DNA of 64,000 bases from Laspinema palackyanum D2c (GTDB lineage: Bacteria; Cyanobacteriota; Cyanobacteriia; Cyanobacteriales; Laspinemataceae). The stretch covers positions 1 through 64,000 of the forward strand of contig NZ_JAMXFD010000018.1 of the NCBI RefSeq assembly GCF_025370875.1, given 5' to 3'. The position numbers and the translations under genes were made by a program. This document shows positions 9,350-18,684 of the stretch, one piece after another; within the stretch, counting starts at the first letter, position 1, and each line of letters opens with the position of its first letter. The notes beneath the pieces were generated by a model. It was not told where the DNA came from, made no database searches, and saw only the letters and a program-made list of their open reading frames with translations.

Positions 9350-10300
9350 CTACTCAATCCCGTCCGCGACAGGTGTCGGATTGGGAGAGTTTTCAGCAAT
9401 ACTTGTTTGCTTGTGCTGTTCGTAAAGTTCTAACAGTTCTGGTAAAGTAACAAACTTATATCCCCGTTCTTTGAGTTTAGTGATAATAATGGGTAAAGCT
9501 TGCACCGTAGCCGAGCGATCGCCACCGCCATCATGTAATAGGACAATTCCTCCAGGTTTAGCGCTACTCAGAACGTTGTTTACTAATGCTCCGGAAATAG
9601 AAAAGAAAGACTCTCGGGCGTCAGAGGACCACATCGCCACGGCATAATTTTGACTATGGGCATAGTCGTTCAATCCATTAGTGAGGACGCCTCCCGGAGG
9701 CCGAAACCACTTGGTTTTAAATCCGGTTACTTCATGAATCAGTGCAGCAGTATCTTCGATTTCTCTGGCGGCCACTTCTCGCGGGACATTATGATAGTGA
9801 TGACTCCAAGTATGGTTGCCCAAAGCATGACCGGCTTCGACTACTTTTTGGGCAATTGCCGGATGGTTTTTTAAGTGTTGACCAATCAAAAAAAAGGTGG
9901 CTTTAATGTCCTCTTCTTTAAGAATATCTAGGACTTGTTCAGTATAAATGGGCCAAGGACCATCATCAAAGGTGAGGGCGATCGCCTTTTCACTGTCATC
10001 TAAGGCCACTTCATAGAATGTTTTCCCTTCAAACTCAGGGGTAACGGCGAAGGTAAACCGTTTTTCCTTGTCGGTTTGCTTTTGGGCGATCGCTTTGGTG
10101 AACCCCTCCAGTCGAACTCTCATCGCTTCCTGAACACCGAGAGATGCTAATACGATCTCTGGGGAATTGCTGCTGGCTTCGACGATTCCTCCAGATAATA
10201 TCAGGGTCGGCAGAAATGTGCCGATAATAATCGTAATAATCGCCGTGCTCGCCGCCATTAACACCATCGATTTTGAAAAAAACGGATTCAGTTCGTCCAC
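9350..10300 (-). CDS. Membrane-anchored polysaccharide deacetylase (NodB family)
   Basis: The product is up to 316 residues from a GTG at 10300; an ATG at 10267 (MVLMAAS) is an alternative start. An N-terminal hydrophobic helix (about residues 11-35) anchors or exports it. The NodB catalytic domain spans about 100-290. It has the TFDDGP motif with the catalytic and metal-binding aspartates, HTWSH with the metal-binding histidines, the RPPGG motif, and LLHDGGG near the end. The family removes acetyl groups from N-acetylhexosamines in peptidoglycan or exported polysaccharide; the substrate cannot be told from sequence, though peptidoglycan is plausible. It is probably transcribed alone, since the next gene on the strand lies 440 bp away. 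The NodB fold is certain. Confidence 0.88.
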   Translation of the reverse strand: MDELNPFFSKSMVLMAASTAIITIIIGTFLPTLILSGGIVEASSNSPEIVLASLGVQEAMRVRLEGFTKAIAQKQTDKEKRFTFAVTPEFEGKTFYEVALDDSEKAIALTFDDGPWPIYTEQVLDILKEEDIKATFFLIGQHLKNHPAIAQKVVEAGHALGNHTWSHHYHNVPREVAAREIEDTAALIHEVTGFKTKWFRPPGGVLTNGLNDYAHSQNYAVAMWSSDARESFFSISGALVNNVLSSAKPGGIVLLHDGGGDRSATVQALPIIITKLKERGYKFVTLPELLELYEQHKQTSIAENSPNPTPVADGIE

Positions 10301-10738
10301 GCTTATTTCTCCCGCCCTATTTGGCGAATTATCTCGTGATGCTTTAGTAGATTTACCCTCAAATTTTTAACGTTTTCCTTCACCCTGATTGAGAAAGAAA
10401 CTCAGCTAAAAATTTTTGCTTCCCTAATAAATTGCGGATAATATGCCGGGTCTTTCACTCCTGACTTTAGAGTGCTATACCACCTCTGGCAGCAGTCTGA
10501 CAATAGGATTAATGGTCCCGTCACAATTATTTAGACATGGCTAAATCAACAAAACCGATTGAATCCGGTGTCTGGGATTGACCTAGCCCAAAACATTAAT
10601 TCAGGGTCAATCAGCAGTCGGTGGGTTGAGCCAGAAAAATATTTCCGCCTCAACCCTTTCCTCCAAAAAATCAGGGTTCTTCACCCACCCTAAACCTATA
10701 AAAATGCTCAGGAGTGAGCTTCTCCAATTTCTTAGACT
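10301..10738. other. Intergenic region between panC/cmk and the deacetylase gene
   Basis: This 438-bp gap holds the 3' end of the panC/cmk transcript and the promoter of the deacetylase gene, both on the minus strand. The only structures I see are the two short hairpins at 10665-10720. No ORF or RNA gene is visible. Confidence 0.4.
10665..10720 (-). terminator. Weak tandem terminator-like hairpins after panC/cmk
   Basis: Read on the minus strand, GCTCA-CTCC-TGAGC is followed by ATTTTTAT (10700-10719). Next comes GGGT-GAAGA-ACCC followed by a T-run (10665-10686). Both stems are only 4-5 bp, so this is suggestive only. Confidence 0.35.
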
Positions 10739-12355
10739 TTAGTCTATTATTCTGCCAATTCCTTCTGCTGATTCTTCAAATTTAGCGCTGACGATTGTTG
10801 CATAATGTTTGACAATTTCACCGATGACTTCATCGATAGTCCGATGGTCTGTATCAATTTCAATCGCATTCGCGGCTTTTGTCAAGGGGGAAATTTGGCG
10901 AGTGCTATCGAGGCGATCGCGCAGGGCAATTTGGCCTTCAAGCTGTTCTAGGGTAATCCCTTCTTCCCCTACATTTGTCAGGTCTTGTTGACGTCGCCGC
11001 GCCCGTTCCCCCACGGAAGCGGTTAAAAAGATTTTTAACTCCGCATCCGGGAAAACATGAGTGCCAATATCTCGCCCTTCTGCCACGACCCCACCCCGTT
11101 CTCCAAACTGCTGCTGCTGCTTGACTAAATGAAGTCGCACGCTTTTCAAGCTAGAAACTTGGGAAACATTGGCCGTAACCGCTTGAGTTCTAATCGCCTC
11201 AGTCACGTTAAATCCATCCACATAAACTTGGGTGGGAATCGCCGGGTCCTCACTGGTCTCAATCAGTTCGATTGTGGCCCGACTGACGACTTCGGCGATC
11301 GCCGGTTCATCGTCAAAAGCAATCCCTTTTTCCTGAACCAACCAAGTGATCGCCCGATACATCGCCCCTGTATCTAAATACATCAATCCCAGTTGTTTCG
11401 CCACGCGACGGGCGACGGTCGATTTCCCTGCACCCGCAGGACCGTCTATGGCTACAATCGGTTTGCGGTCTTTCAGGATAATGTTATCAATTAAGCGGGT
11501 GTTGCCAATCTTCGCAGCGATCGCCACTAATCCCGCAGATTCTATCTGTTCAATCGGTTTAAGACTTGTCGGTTCTACCAATTCACAATACTCTAGGTTA
11601 AGGTCCGGTTCTAAGCGTACTTCGGCTTGAACCGCAGCAATTATAACCTGACGAGTCACTTCCCCCCGGAGAAAAACTTTCTGAGCTTTTTGTAAGCTAC
11701 GATACAGCACCGATGCACGAGTTTTTTCTTCCTCGCTGAGGTACTGATTTCGAGAACTCATTGCCAATCCCGAAGGCTCTCGAACAATCTCACAGGGGAC
11801 AATTTCTACCGGCAGGTTCAAATCCCCAACCATCCGCTGTAAAATCGCCAGTTGCTGGGCATCTTTTCGCCCAAAATAAGCCCGGTCCGGTTGTACCACA
11901 TTGAAGAGTTTGGTAACAATGGTCGCGACTCCCTGAAAGTGTCCGGGACGCGATCGGCCACATAACCCGGACATCATCGACTCTGGAGGGACCACTTGAG
12001 TTACAGAATGCTCTGTCCCTTCCCCAATTCCCATCTCCTCCGGAGTTGGCGCAAAGATGACATCCACTCCTGCTTGTTCACACAGGAGGCGATCGCCCTC
12101 TAACCTCCGAGGATATCGCTGCAAATCCTCATTCGGACCAAATTGCAGCGGATTGACAAAAATACTAACGACAACAATATCATTGGTCGCTCTAGCCCGT
12201 TCAATTAAACTCAGATGCCCCGCGTGCAAGGCTCCCATCGTCGGCACCAAACCCACAGTCTGACCCTCAGACTGTAGTTCTAAGTAACAGCGCAACGCCA
12301 CAACCGTTGTAAACAGGCGCACCACAACCCCCAAATCCTTACCAAACATACTCAT
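10739..12355 (-). CDS. panC/cmk: Bifunctional pantothenate synthetase / cytidylate kinase
   Basis: This 538-residue fusion is typical of cyanobacteria. Residues about 14-290 are pantothenate synthetase, which joins pantoate and beta-alanine in coenzyme A synthesis. The ATP-binding motifs are visible: VPTMGALHAGHLSLI, FVNPLQFGPNED and the YFGRKDAQQ stretch. Residues about 298-520 are CMP kinase, which phosphorylates CMP and dCMP. It has the P-loop IDGPAGAGKST and the CMP-site signature LDTGAMYRAITW, followed by AEGRDIGTHVFPDA. Both active sites look intact. The N-terminus may be a few residues shorter than the ATG used here. The gene stands alone on its strand, with dispersed repeats upstream. 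The assignment is very secure. Confidence 0.96.
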   Translation of the reverse strand: MSMFGKDLGVVVRLFTTVVALRCYLELQSEGQTVGLVPTMGALHAGHLSLIERARATNDIVVVSIFVNPLQFGPNEDLQRYPRRLEGDRLLCEQAGVDVIFAPTPEEMGIGEGTEHSVTQVVPPESMMSGLCGRSRPGHFQGVATIVTKLFNVVQPDRAYFGRKDAQQLAILQRMVGDLNLPVEIVPCEIVREPSGLAMSSRNQYLSEEEKTRASVLYRSLQKAQKVFLRGEVTRQVIIAAVQAEVRLEPDLNLEYCELVEPTSLKPIEQIESAGLVAIAAKIGNTRLIDNIILKDRKPIVAIDGPAGAGKSTVARRVAKQLGLMYLDTGAMYRAITWLVQEKGIAFDDEPAIAEVVSRATIELIETSEDPAIPTQVYVDGFNVTEAIRTQAVTANVSQVSSLKSVRLHLVKQQQQFGERGGVVAEGRDIGTHVFPDAELKIFLTASVGERARRRQQDLTNVGEEGITLEQLEGQIALRDRLDSTRQISPLTKAANAIEIDTDHRTIDEVIGEIVKHYATIVSAKFEESAEGIGRIID

Positions 12356-12405
12356 TTGCAGAGTAGTTTATCCCAGGAAAGGATACAGGCGGAAGTCACC
12401 CAGTC

Positions 12406-12566
12406 TCAGAAACCGGGTTTCTTTCAAAAATCTATGACACTGAACCAAAATTTAGGCAGAAACCCGGTTTCTAGCCCCCTACCTAGAGTCAGAAACCGGG
12501 TTTCTCGACCAAATCTATGGCACTGAACCAAAATCTAGGCAGAAACCCGGTTTCTAGCCCCCTATC
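12406..12566. repeat. Tandem duplication of an 83-bp double-palindrome repeat
   Basis: Two direct copies (12406-12488 and 12489-12566) each hold two 15-bp near-palindromes, AGAAACCGGGTTTCT and AGAAACCCGGTTTCT, separated by a linker resembling CTGAACCAAAAT. The second copy ends exactly at the stop codon of the rlpA-like gene. A diverged copy lies at 59368-59465, so this is a dispersed cyanobacterial repeat family. Confidence 0.85.
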
Positions 12567-13605
12567 ACTCCGCAGATGAGCTGGTAGAGGACCCTAAAAT
12601 CTCCAGACGCACCTGTGCAACGCCACTGTTGATCATGCCCAGATTCCGCGCTGCTGCGGCTGAAACGTCGATAATGCGTCCTCCGGTATAAGGTCCGCGA
12701 TCGTTGATTCTGACGACCACAGAGCTCCCGTTATCCAGATTGGTTACCCGGACTTGGGTCCCAAAGGGCAAATACAGATGGGCCGCAGTTAACGCATTTT
12801 CGTCAAAGATTTCCCCACTGGCACTCGTTCGACCATGAAATCCTGGGCCATACCAGGAGGCCATCCCATTGATTTGGTATTGAAGATATTCCGGGGTGAC
12901 AGCTTGTAGCGTTGGCGGTTCCGGTTCCGGTCTGGGTTGGGGGCGATTGGCAATTTCGGCGATCGCCGGTGCGCTGGCAATCAGGCGGCGGAGTCGGTTT
13001 GTGGCCTGAATGGCGTCTTGTGCTAAGTCGTTGGTGGTGTCTGGTAGGCGGGTTTGCTCGTCGATCGCCACCAGGTCCATGCCATTGACTTTGATTAGAT
13101 ATTCGTCACGGATGGGGTATCCTTCCTCGTCCAATTCCCCATTCCATTCCAGGGTAATTTCCGGTGTGGCGTTACTTTCTCGTAACTGATTCAAGCTGGC
13201 GGCGATCGCCTCTGCTCTCGATACGGGATCCCTGGGATTCTGGGCCTGAATCGGACTCTGGGCGATGGCTTTGGATCCCAGACTGCTTAACCCCTTCAAA
13301 CCCTTAGCCTTCAGTCCCGATCCTGCGGACCCCATCTCAGTCTCCGAATTGGAATCCCCACTCATGTCTCCAGACTCGATAAAGGTCAAGACGGGAATAT
13401 TTCTGACATAGAGGGTAGCTGCGGGTTTCCCCGTGATTTCATGGGGTTGAATCTTGGTGATGACTTCGGACCAAGGACTGACCTGGATTTGGTCTGGATC
13501 CGAGTTCAAATTGACGGGTCTATTCGGTTCAGCATGACTGGTTGAGGTTGTCCCGCAGGCGGTCGTAAGCAGCACAACCGTTGTCCACCAAAATCTTTGC
13601 TTCAT
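12565..13605 (-). CDS. RlpA-like septal ring/double-psi beta-barrel protein
   Basis: I chose the ATG at 13605 ([17 protein letters not shown]), giving 346 residues, because it begins with a basic stretch and a hydrophobic segment of signal-peptide type. The frame stays open upstream to a TTG at 13671. LLTTAC could be a weak lipobox. The middle (residues 30-240) is low-complexity and resembles SpoIID- or DUF-type N-terminal parts of other cyanobacterial RlpA proteins. The C-terminal 90 residues are the RlpA double-psi beta-barrel: [17 protein letters not shown], then the catalytic aspartate in VRINDRGPY, then [12 protein letters not shown]. RlpA cleaves denuded glycan strands or binds septal peptidoglycan. 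The SPOR domain of the E. coli protein is absent. The stop codon abuts a tandem repeat. Confidence 0.85.
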   Translation of the reverse strand: MKQRFWWTTVVLLTTACGTTSTSHAEPNRPVNLNSDPDQIQVSPWSEVITKIQPHEITGKPAATLYVRNIPVLTFIESGDMSGDSNSETEMGSAGSGLKAKGLKGLSSLGSKAIAQSPIQAQNPRDPVSRAEAIAASLNQLRESNATPEITLEWNGELDEEGYPIRDEYLIKVNGMDLVAIDEQTRLPDTTNDLAQDAIQATNRLRRLIASAPAIAEIANRPQPRPEPEPPTLQAVTPEYLQYQINGMASWYGPGFHGRTSASGEIFDENALTAAHLYLPFGTQVRVTNLDNGSSVVVRINDRGPYTGGRIIDVSAAAARNLGMINSGVAQVRLEILGSSTSSSAE

Positions 13606-14222
13606 ATATTTTGCTGTGAGGAACTGATAAAGAACAATCATGAGTGGGGTTAGGCCCTTGGATAGACCCAATGCAGCCCCTATTTTGGAGCTTGAGCAAC
13701 CCTATCTCATAGTCGATACGTTTTCGGTTTGGTGTGTTGAACTGCAACAGAGTATCACGAAGGTTTGGGATTCGGGATCGGTATGGGCGATTAAAACAGT
13801 GTAACCTTATTAAAACTTTACAATTGCCAAACTGGGGCTATCCTACTAAAACCTAGATAAAATCAGGATTTCGGATTTATCTGCGGGAAAGAATACTTTA
13901 TCAAAACTTTACATTCAAAAAACAAAATTTGCGCTTTGTTCAATTGCCACGTAAAAACCCACAGGCTGAAGCCTGGGGCTATACGGACGAAGCCTGCCTC
14001 CGCAGGCTGAAGAGTAATACCAAATCCGGTTGGTAAAAGTCGGTTTTCGCTCTTAGCCCGCGCAGGCGGGCTTTGTAAGTGTAGCCCCAGGCTTCAGCCT
14101 GTGGGTTTTGATAGACTTTGACAACGGGATTGGGTAAAAACATCCTGTCTCCCGCGATCCATTGGTCCTACCTCCCCTGTAAAATAGCCAAGGTGGAAAT
14201 AGCCGTTCAGATGGGTTGATAC
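13606..14222. other. Divergent repeat-rich intergenic region (rlpA/purM)
   Basis: This gap lies between the minus-strand rlpA-like gene and plus-strand purM, so it should hold both promoters. Its right half is taken up by the inverted-repeat element at 13954-14109. The left half is AT-rich without recognisable genes. Confidence 0.5.
13954..14109. repeat. Inverted-repeat element with perfect 28-bp arms
   Basis: The arms at 13954-13981 and 14082-14109 are exact reverse complements. The spacer contains TAATACCAAATCCGG at 14015-14029, which is also the end motif of the element at 46129, and the small hairpin GCCCGC-GCAG-GCGGGC at about 14056. A partial copy sits at 18685-18780. It is probably a non-autonomous mobile or extragenic palindromic repeat. 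Confidence 0.85.
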
Positions 14223-15251
14223 ATGGATTATCGAGAAGCAGGCGTGGATGTTGAGGCGGGTCGAGCCTTTGTCCAGAAAATTCGGAATATGGTTACAGGG
14301 ACCCATCGACCGGAAGTCCTTGGGGGGATTGGTGGATTTAGCGGTTATTTCGAGTTACCCACGGGATATCAACAACCCATCCTCGTCTCCGGGACCGATG
14401 GAGTGGGAACGAAACTCAAACTCGCCATGTTGCTCGATCGCCACGATACGGTTGGCATTGACTTAGTAGCGATGTGTGTGAATGATGTTTTAACTTCTGG
14501 TGCCGAACCCCTATTCTTTTTAGATTATTTAGCTACGGGAAAACTCAATCAAGAACAACTGGCGAACGTAGTCCAAGGAATTACCGATGGATGTAAACAA
14601 TCTGGTTGTGCATTGTTAGGGGGAGAAACCGCAGAAATGCCCGGATTTTATCAACCGGGGGAATATGATTTAGCGGGATTTTGTGTGGGAGTCGTGGAAA
14701 AAAGCGAACTGCTCACGGGTCAGCAAATCCAAGTGGGAGATGTGGCGATCGGGCTGGCGAGTTCCGGAGTGCATAGTAATGGATTTAGTTTAGTTAGAAA
14801 GATTGTGAGCGATCGCAACATCGATTGGCAAGACAAACCGGAACAACTCAACGCATCCGTCGGCGAAGTCTTGCTCACCCCCACCCAACTTTACGTTAAA
14901 CCTGTATTAGCCGCCCGAAAAGCCGGAATAGAAATTCACGGCATGGCGCATATTACCGGAGGTGGATTACCAGAAAACCTCCCCCGTTGTTTACCGGAAG
15001 GATTATCCATCCAAATTGACCCCAACAGTTGGCCGATTCTGCCCATTTTTAACTGGTTAGCAGAGGTAGGAAATGTCACCTTACCGGAAATGTTTAATAC
15101 CTTTAATATGGGCATCGGTTATGTAGTAGTTGTGCCAGCCAATCAAGCCGAAAAAACTATTCAATGGTTTGAATCCCAGGCAATTTCTGCCTATCAAATT
15201 GGTGAAGTCATTGAAGGAACTGGCGAATTGCTAGGAATTCCAGAAGCATAA
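14223..15251 (+). CDS. purM: Phosphoribosylformylglycinamidine cyclo-ligase
   Basis: The 342-residue product is full length for PurM (AIR synthetase), which closes the imidazole ring to make AIR in purine synthesis using ATP. Visible family motifs are [13 protein letters not shown] at the N-terminus, the glycine-rich [24 protein letters not shown], the ATP-binding region [23 protein letters not shown] and [12 protein letters not shown]. The ATG at 14223 gives the canonical N-terminus. The gene is followed 12 bp later by a strong terminator, and a repeat element lies just upstream, so it is likely monocistronic. Assignment is secure. Confidence 0.97.
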   Translation: MDYREAGVDVEAGRAFVQKIRNMVTGTHRPEVLGGIGGFSGYFELPTGYQQPILVSGTDGVGTKLKLAMLLDRHDTVGIDLVAMCVNDVLTSGAEPLFFLDYLATGKLNQEQLANVVQGITDGCKQSGCALLGGETAEMPGFYQPGEYDLAGFCVGVVEKSELLTGQQIQVGDVAIGLASSGVHSNGFSLVRKIVSDRNIDWQDKPEQLNASVGEVLLTPTQLYVKPVLAARKAGIEIHGMAHITGGGLPENLPRCLPEGLSIQIDPNSWPILPIFNWLAEVGNVTLPEMFNTFNMGIGYVVVVPANQAEKTIQWFESQAISAYQIGEVIEGTGELLGIPEA

Positions 15252-15263
15252 ACTTAAAGGCTA

Positions 15264-15313
15264 GAAAAAACCCGCGCATCTGAGTTCATCGAAATCTCAA
15301 CGCGGGTTTTTTC
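15264..15313. terminator. Strong bidirectional terminator after purM
   Basis: A 13-bp perfect stem pairs 15264-15276 (GAAAAAACCCGCG) with 15301-15313 (CGCGGGTTTTTTC). The 24-nt loop contains a further TGAG/CTCA pairing. It lies between convergent genes and provides U-runs in both directions. Confidence 0.92.
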
Positions 15314-15329
15314 TATGGAGTAGCCAAAT

Positions 15330-15626
15330 TTACTCCTCCCATTCTTCAGGTTTCGACTTGTGCAGAAGCCAGTCGAGATAAAGCACCAGAATTTTGAGTT
15401 TGATAGCAGTGGATAGACGCTTTAGATTCTCATCTCTAAGCACCCACTCCCAAAACTTCTTAAGCAGTAATTCCAAGACTATCTCGCCCGACTTCTGGAC
15501 AACGAGAGATAGGGCCAAGTTAACTAAGTTGATATGCATTGCCATTTCCTTATCAGTTGGATATCTCCACTGTCGCAACTCAACTTGAGAGTTATCTCTC
15601 AAACTTAGACTGACATTCCCTGACAT
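15330..15626 (-). CDS. 98-residue hypothetical protein, divergent from a NACHT gene
   Basis: I do not recognise this family. The 98-residue product has a polar start (MSGNVSLSLRDN), an amphipathic hydrophobic middle rich in Leu, Val and Ile (residues 32-60), and an acidic tail (KPEEWEE). No signal peptide is obvious, and the hydrophobic part looks more like packed helices than a membrane segment. The ATG at 15626 lies within a set of three 10-bp direct repeats, so expression could be controlled at the start itself. It is transcribed divergently from the NACHT gene, with 73 bp between the start codons, and is isolated on the other side by a terminator. Its location suggests a partner or regulator of the NACHT protein; that is inference only. 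Confidence 0.6.
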   Translation of the reverse strand: MSGNVSLSLRDNSQVELRQWRYPTDKEMAMHINLVNLALSLVVQKSGEIVLELLLKKFWEWVLRDENLKRLSTAIKLKILVLYLDWLLHKSKPEEWEE

Positions 15627-15661
15627 TGCCTGACATCAAGGTAGACTTTGGCAGAAAGTCT
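15610..15661. promoter_or_regulatory. Operator-like repeats in the 98-aa/NACHT divergent region
   Basis: Three direct CTGACAT repeats occur with an exact 10-bp period (15610, 15620 and 15630), about one helical turn. They are followed by an inverted repeat AGACTTT-GGCAG-AAAGTCT (15643-15661). The repeats overlap the start codon of the 98-aa gene and end about 40 bp before the NACHT start. This looks like a binding site, but no regulator is known. Confidence 0.5.
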
Positions 15662-15699
15662 TTGCTAGACTGGGTTTAAAGTGATGGAGAAATTTGCCC

Positions 15700-17970
15700 A
15701 TGCAACCTCTACCTCGTGACTTTCTGACTCAACGGGCACAGTATTATAACTTGACGGAGGAACAGCAAGAGGCGTTTGTCGAACGCTATAGTAGCAATAA
15801 GAATGAACAGGAAATTGCAGAGACTCTCCATATCACTCCTAATGCTTTCCGAACTCGAATGACAGGAGTCTATCGCGCGTTCAGCATTAGCGGTAAGGGG
15901 CCAGGGAAAGCCCGACAATTACACGATATCCTGATTAAAAACTATCAGAACTCTCCGGCTTCTACAATTCCCGATCCTTCTAACCCTGCGATCGATATCG
16001 AGTTCCTGGTGCAACAGGCACGGGAAATGGTCCGCGCCTATATTCAAAACGAATGCGGCACCATGCGAGTCCTGGATATGACCCACCCGATCGGGTTAGA
16101 TGATATCTACACCCACGTCAATATTTTGGAAACCATTACCGGGCGCAGACGTAAAGGAATTCCCGATTTATTGCAACACTGTAATTCTGAGGATTTTGAA
16201 CGTTTTGCACGGGGGAAAATTATAGAAGAACGAGTGCCTGGATTAGAGGCGATCGCCAAATATTCTAAACTTATAATCTTGGGTAAACCAGGAGCTGGAA
16301 AAACCACATTTTTGAAATATTTAGCAATTCAATGCCTGAATCGCAAATTTCTGGGAAATCGCATCCCAATTTTTATCACCCTTAAAGATTTTTCTGAAGC
16401 AGTAAACCAACCCAGCTTGCTCAACTACATCATTCAATCTCCTAATTATGGCGTATCTTTGTCCGAAATTATCCACCAGGGTCAGGCTTTAGTCTTACTG
16501 GATGGATTGGACGAAGTTCGGGAAGAAGATAGTCACCGGGTTGTAAACGAAATTCGCCATTTTTCTACTCAGTTTCGGGATAACCATTTTGTAATAACCT
16601 GCCGGATTGCAGCCCGTGAATATACGTTTGAACCCTTTACAGAAGTTGAAATCGCCGATTTTGACAATACCCAAATTTCTAATTTTGCGAACAAGTGGTT
16701 TAAGAATAAAGCTGTAAAACCTGAAACCTTTATAAACAATCTGGAAAAATCCCCAAGAATCCACGAGCTTGCCACCAGTCCCCTCCTGCTGACCCTGCTC
16801 TGTTTGACCTTTGAAGAAACCGGAGACTTTCCCGCGAATCGCTCCGAACTTTATAAAGAAGGTCTGGATGTGCTCTTGAAAAAATGGGATGCTAAACGGG
16901 GAATTTATCGAGACCAGGTTTATAAAAAGCTATCACCCCAGCGCAAGGAAGATTTACTCAGCAAAATTGCTTTAACCACCTTTGAAGCTGGAGACTATTT
17001 CTTTAAGAAAAAAGAAGCCGAACGCTACATCACAGAATACATTCGCAATTTACCTGGTGCCAATACAGATGAAGAAGCCCTACAACTGGACAGTGAGGTA
17101 GTATTGCGCTCAATTGAAGCGCAACACGGGTTGCTCATCGAACGGGCTAAAGGGATTTATTCATTTTCTCATCTCACCTTTCATGAATATTTCACGGCCC
17201 GAGAAATTATTATTAATCAACAATCCTCAGAGGAAGCATTGCAAAAGTTAGTCAGCCACCTTACTGATAAACAGTGGCGTGAAGTCTTTCTCTTAGCAGC
17301 AGGTATGTCGTCTCTTGCAGATACACTGTTGCTTTTAATGAAACATGAGGCCAATCATCTGATTGACCGTTACGACCGATTAAAACAGATTCTAGATAGG
17401 GTAAATAATCACCCGGGTTTATTATGCTATCCCTGGGATTGTTACGATAGGTTGCACTTAATTAAATCCTTTTATTCTTGTGGTAAAGATCCTATATCAA
17501 AGCTATTTAATTTATTTAATTACTCAAATAATAAATTTTTAATTATAAATGTATCTGCAAATAGGCTTTTTTTATTAAAATTTTCACCAACCCCAACCCA
17601 AAATATAGGTTCCAGTTTTTGTCAACACTTAGCTTCTTCGGCATCAGAAATACCTATAAGAACCAAGATTTTGCTGGGTTTTATAGAGAGAGAGTATATT
17701 TTAGGTGTATGGGAATCTTGGTCAAAAAAAATGGAAATCAACAGTATGATGGAAATCATTGAAATTACAAATGTCAATGAATATAATATCACTTCTTTTG
17801 AAGAAGCACAATTATTGGAGTGGTATTGTAATGCCAATGAGTTGATTTTAGACTGCCTCAACAGTGATTGCTATGTTTCCAGGGAGGTGCGGGAGGAGAT
17901 TGAGGAGACTTTACTGTTACCGATCGCAGAAATAGAAAAACGCAAAACAGAAAAACGCCAATCCCCATAA
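15700..17970 (+). CDS. NACHT-domain STAND NTPase with N-terminal HTH
   Basis: I use the ATG at 15700, which has GGAG about 10 bp upstream, rather than an upstream TTG. The product has 756 residues. Residues 1-80 form an HTH-like domain (EEQQEAFVERYSSNKNEQEI, then ITPNAFRTRM). A linker follows, then the NACHT domain with Walker A ILGKPGAGKTT at about 195 and Walker B VLLDGLDEVRE at about 265. A helical winged region contains SFSHLTFHEYFTAREI, typical of NACHT proteins. The last 170 residues are AT-rich in DNA terms and unfamiliar; they are the probable sensor or partner-binding part. Bacterial NACHT proteins of this architecture include phage-defence NLR relatives, but many remain untested. 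No separate effector domain is visible. Confidence 0.87.
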   Translation: MQPLPRDFLTQRAQYYNLTEEQQEAFVERYSSNKNEQEIAETLHITPNAFRTRMTGVYRAFSISGKGPGKARQLHDILIKNYQNSPASTIPDPSNPAIDIEFLVQQAREMVRAYIQNECGTMRVLDMTHPIGLDDIYTHVNILETITGRRRKGIPDLLQHCNSEDFERFARGKIIEERVPGLEAIAKYSKLIILGKPGAGKTTFLKYLAIQCLNRKFLGNRIPIFITLKDFSEAVNQPSLLNYIIQSPNYGVSLSEIIHQGQALVLLDGLDEVREEDSHRVVNEIRHFSTQFRDNHFVITCRIAAREYTFEPFTEVEIADFDNTQISNFANKWFKNKAVKPETFINNLEKSPRIHELATSPLLLTLLCLTFEETGDFPANRSELYKEGLDVLLKKWDAKRGIYRDQVYKKLSPQRKEDLLSKIALTTFEAGDYFFKKKEAERYITEYIRNLPGANTDEEALQLDSEVVLRSIEAQHGLLIERAKGIYSFSHLTFHEYFTAREIIINQQSSEEALQKLVSHLTDKQWREVFLLAAGMSSLADTLLLLMKHEANHLIDRYDRLKQILDRVNNHPGLLCYPWDCYDRLHLIKSFYSCGKDPISKLFNLFNYSNNKFLIINVSANRLFLLKFSPTPTQNIGSSFCQHLASSASEIPIRTKILLGFIEREYILGVWESWSKKMEINSMMEIIEITNVNEYNITSFEEAQLLEWYCNANELILDCLNSDCYVSREVREEIEETLLLPIAEIEKRKTEKRQSP

Positions 17971-17981
17971 AACCGAACCCT

Positions 17982-18659
17982 TCAAATTCCCCCTATCCGA
18001 CAAGGTGCAAACGATCGCCTATGTTGCCGCGAAACCCCATACTGTTGCAATGCCTGAGTATGTTTCGCCGTACCATAACCTTTATTACTGGTCAAATCAT
18101 ACTCCGGATATTTCTTCGCCAAGCGCACAATTAAATCATCCCGCCAGACTTTTGCCAAAATACTGGCAGCGGCAATCACTAACGAATTGCTATCTCCTTT
18201 AATCATCGTTTGTTGGGGAATTCCTAAATTAGGAATGCGTTGATTGCCGTCAATTAAACAAAACTCCGGTTTAACTTGCAGTTTATTAACGGACCGTTTC
18301 ATCGCTAATAGAGAGGCTTGTAAAATATTCAGGCGATCGATTTCTTGGACCGATGCCATGCCAATTGCATAGGCGACTGCCTCCTCCCGGATTAGTTTTG
18401 CTAACCGACAGCGTTGGTTATGAGACAATTTCTTACTATCCGTTACCCCGGCTGCCTTCAACAGTGTAGCCGCCTCATCAGATAAAATCACCGCGCCTGC
18501 AACCACCGGACCAAATAAACAACCCCGTCCCACTTCATCCACCCCGGCAATTCTGTCATTTGGGGGTGTTTTATTGGGATTTTTGCTGTTATCTGAGACA
18601 TCCCAGAGACTAAGTTGTTGCGGCACATTTAACGGCACGATTTTTTTGGGGGTAAACAA
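17982..18659 (-). CDS. rnhB: Ribonuclease HII
   Basis: The product is about 225 residues from a TTG start; the true start may be slightly downstream. It cleaves the RNA strand of RNA-DNA hybrids and helps remove ribonucleotides from DNA. The catalytic carboxylates are visible in AGVDEVGRG near residue 40 (Asp and Glu), in CLIDGNQ and in the later VWRDDL region; SKKLSHNQR and SNKGYGTAKHTQAL are also typical. It lies downstream of rne on the same strand, the conserved rne-rnhB order of cyanobacteria. Here a terminator and a dispersed repeat sit between the two genes. The rnhB stop is 11 bp from the convergent NACHT gene's stop. Confidence 0.95.
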   Translation of the reverse strand: MFTPKKIVPLNVPQQLSLWDVSDNSKNPNKTPPNDRIAGVDEVGRGCLFGPVVAGAVILSDEAATLLKAAGVTDSKKLSHNQRCRLAKLIREEAVAYAIGMASVQEIDRLNILQASLLAMKRSVNKLQVKPEFCLIDGNQRIPNLGIPQQTMIKGDSNSLVIAAASILAKVWRDDLIVRLAKKYPEYDLTSNKGYGTAKHTQALQQYGVSRQHRRSFAPCRIGGI

Positions 18660-18684
18660 TTATTCAGATTCAAACAATATTTAT

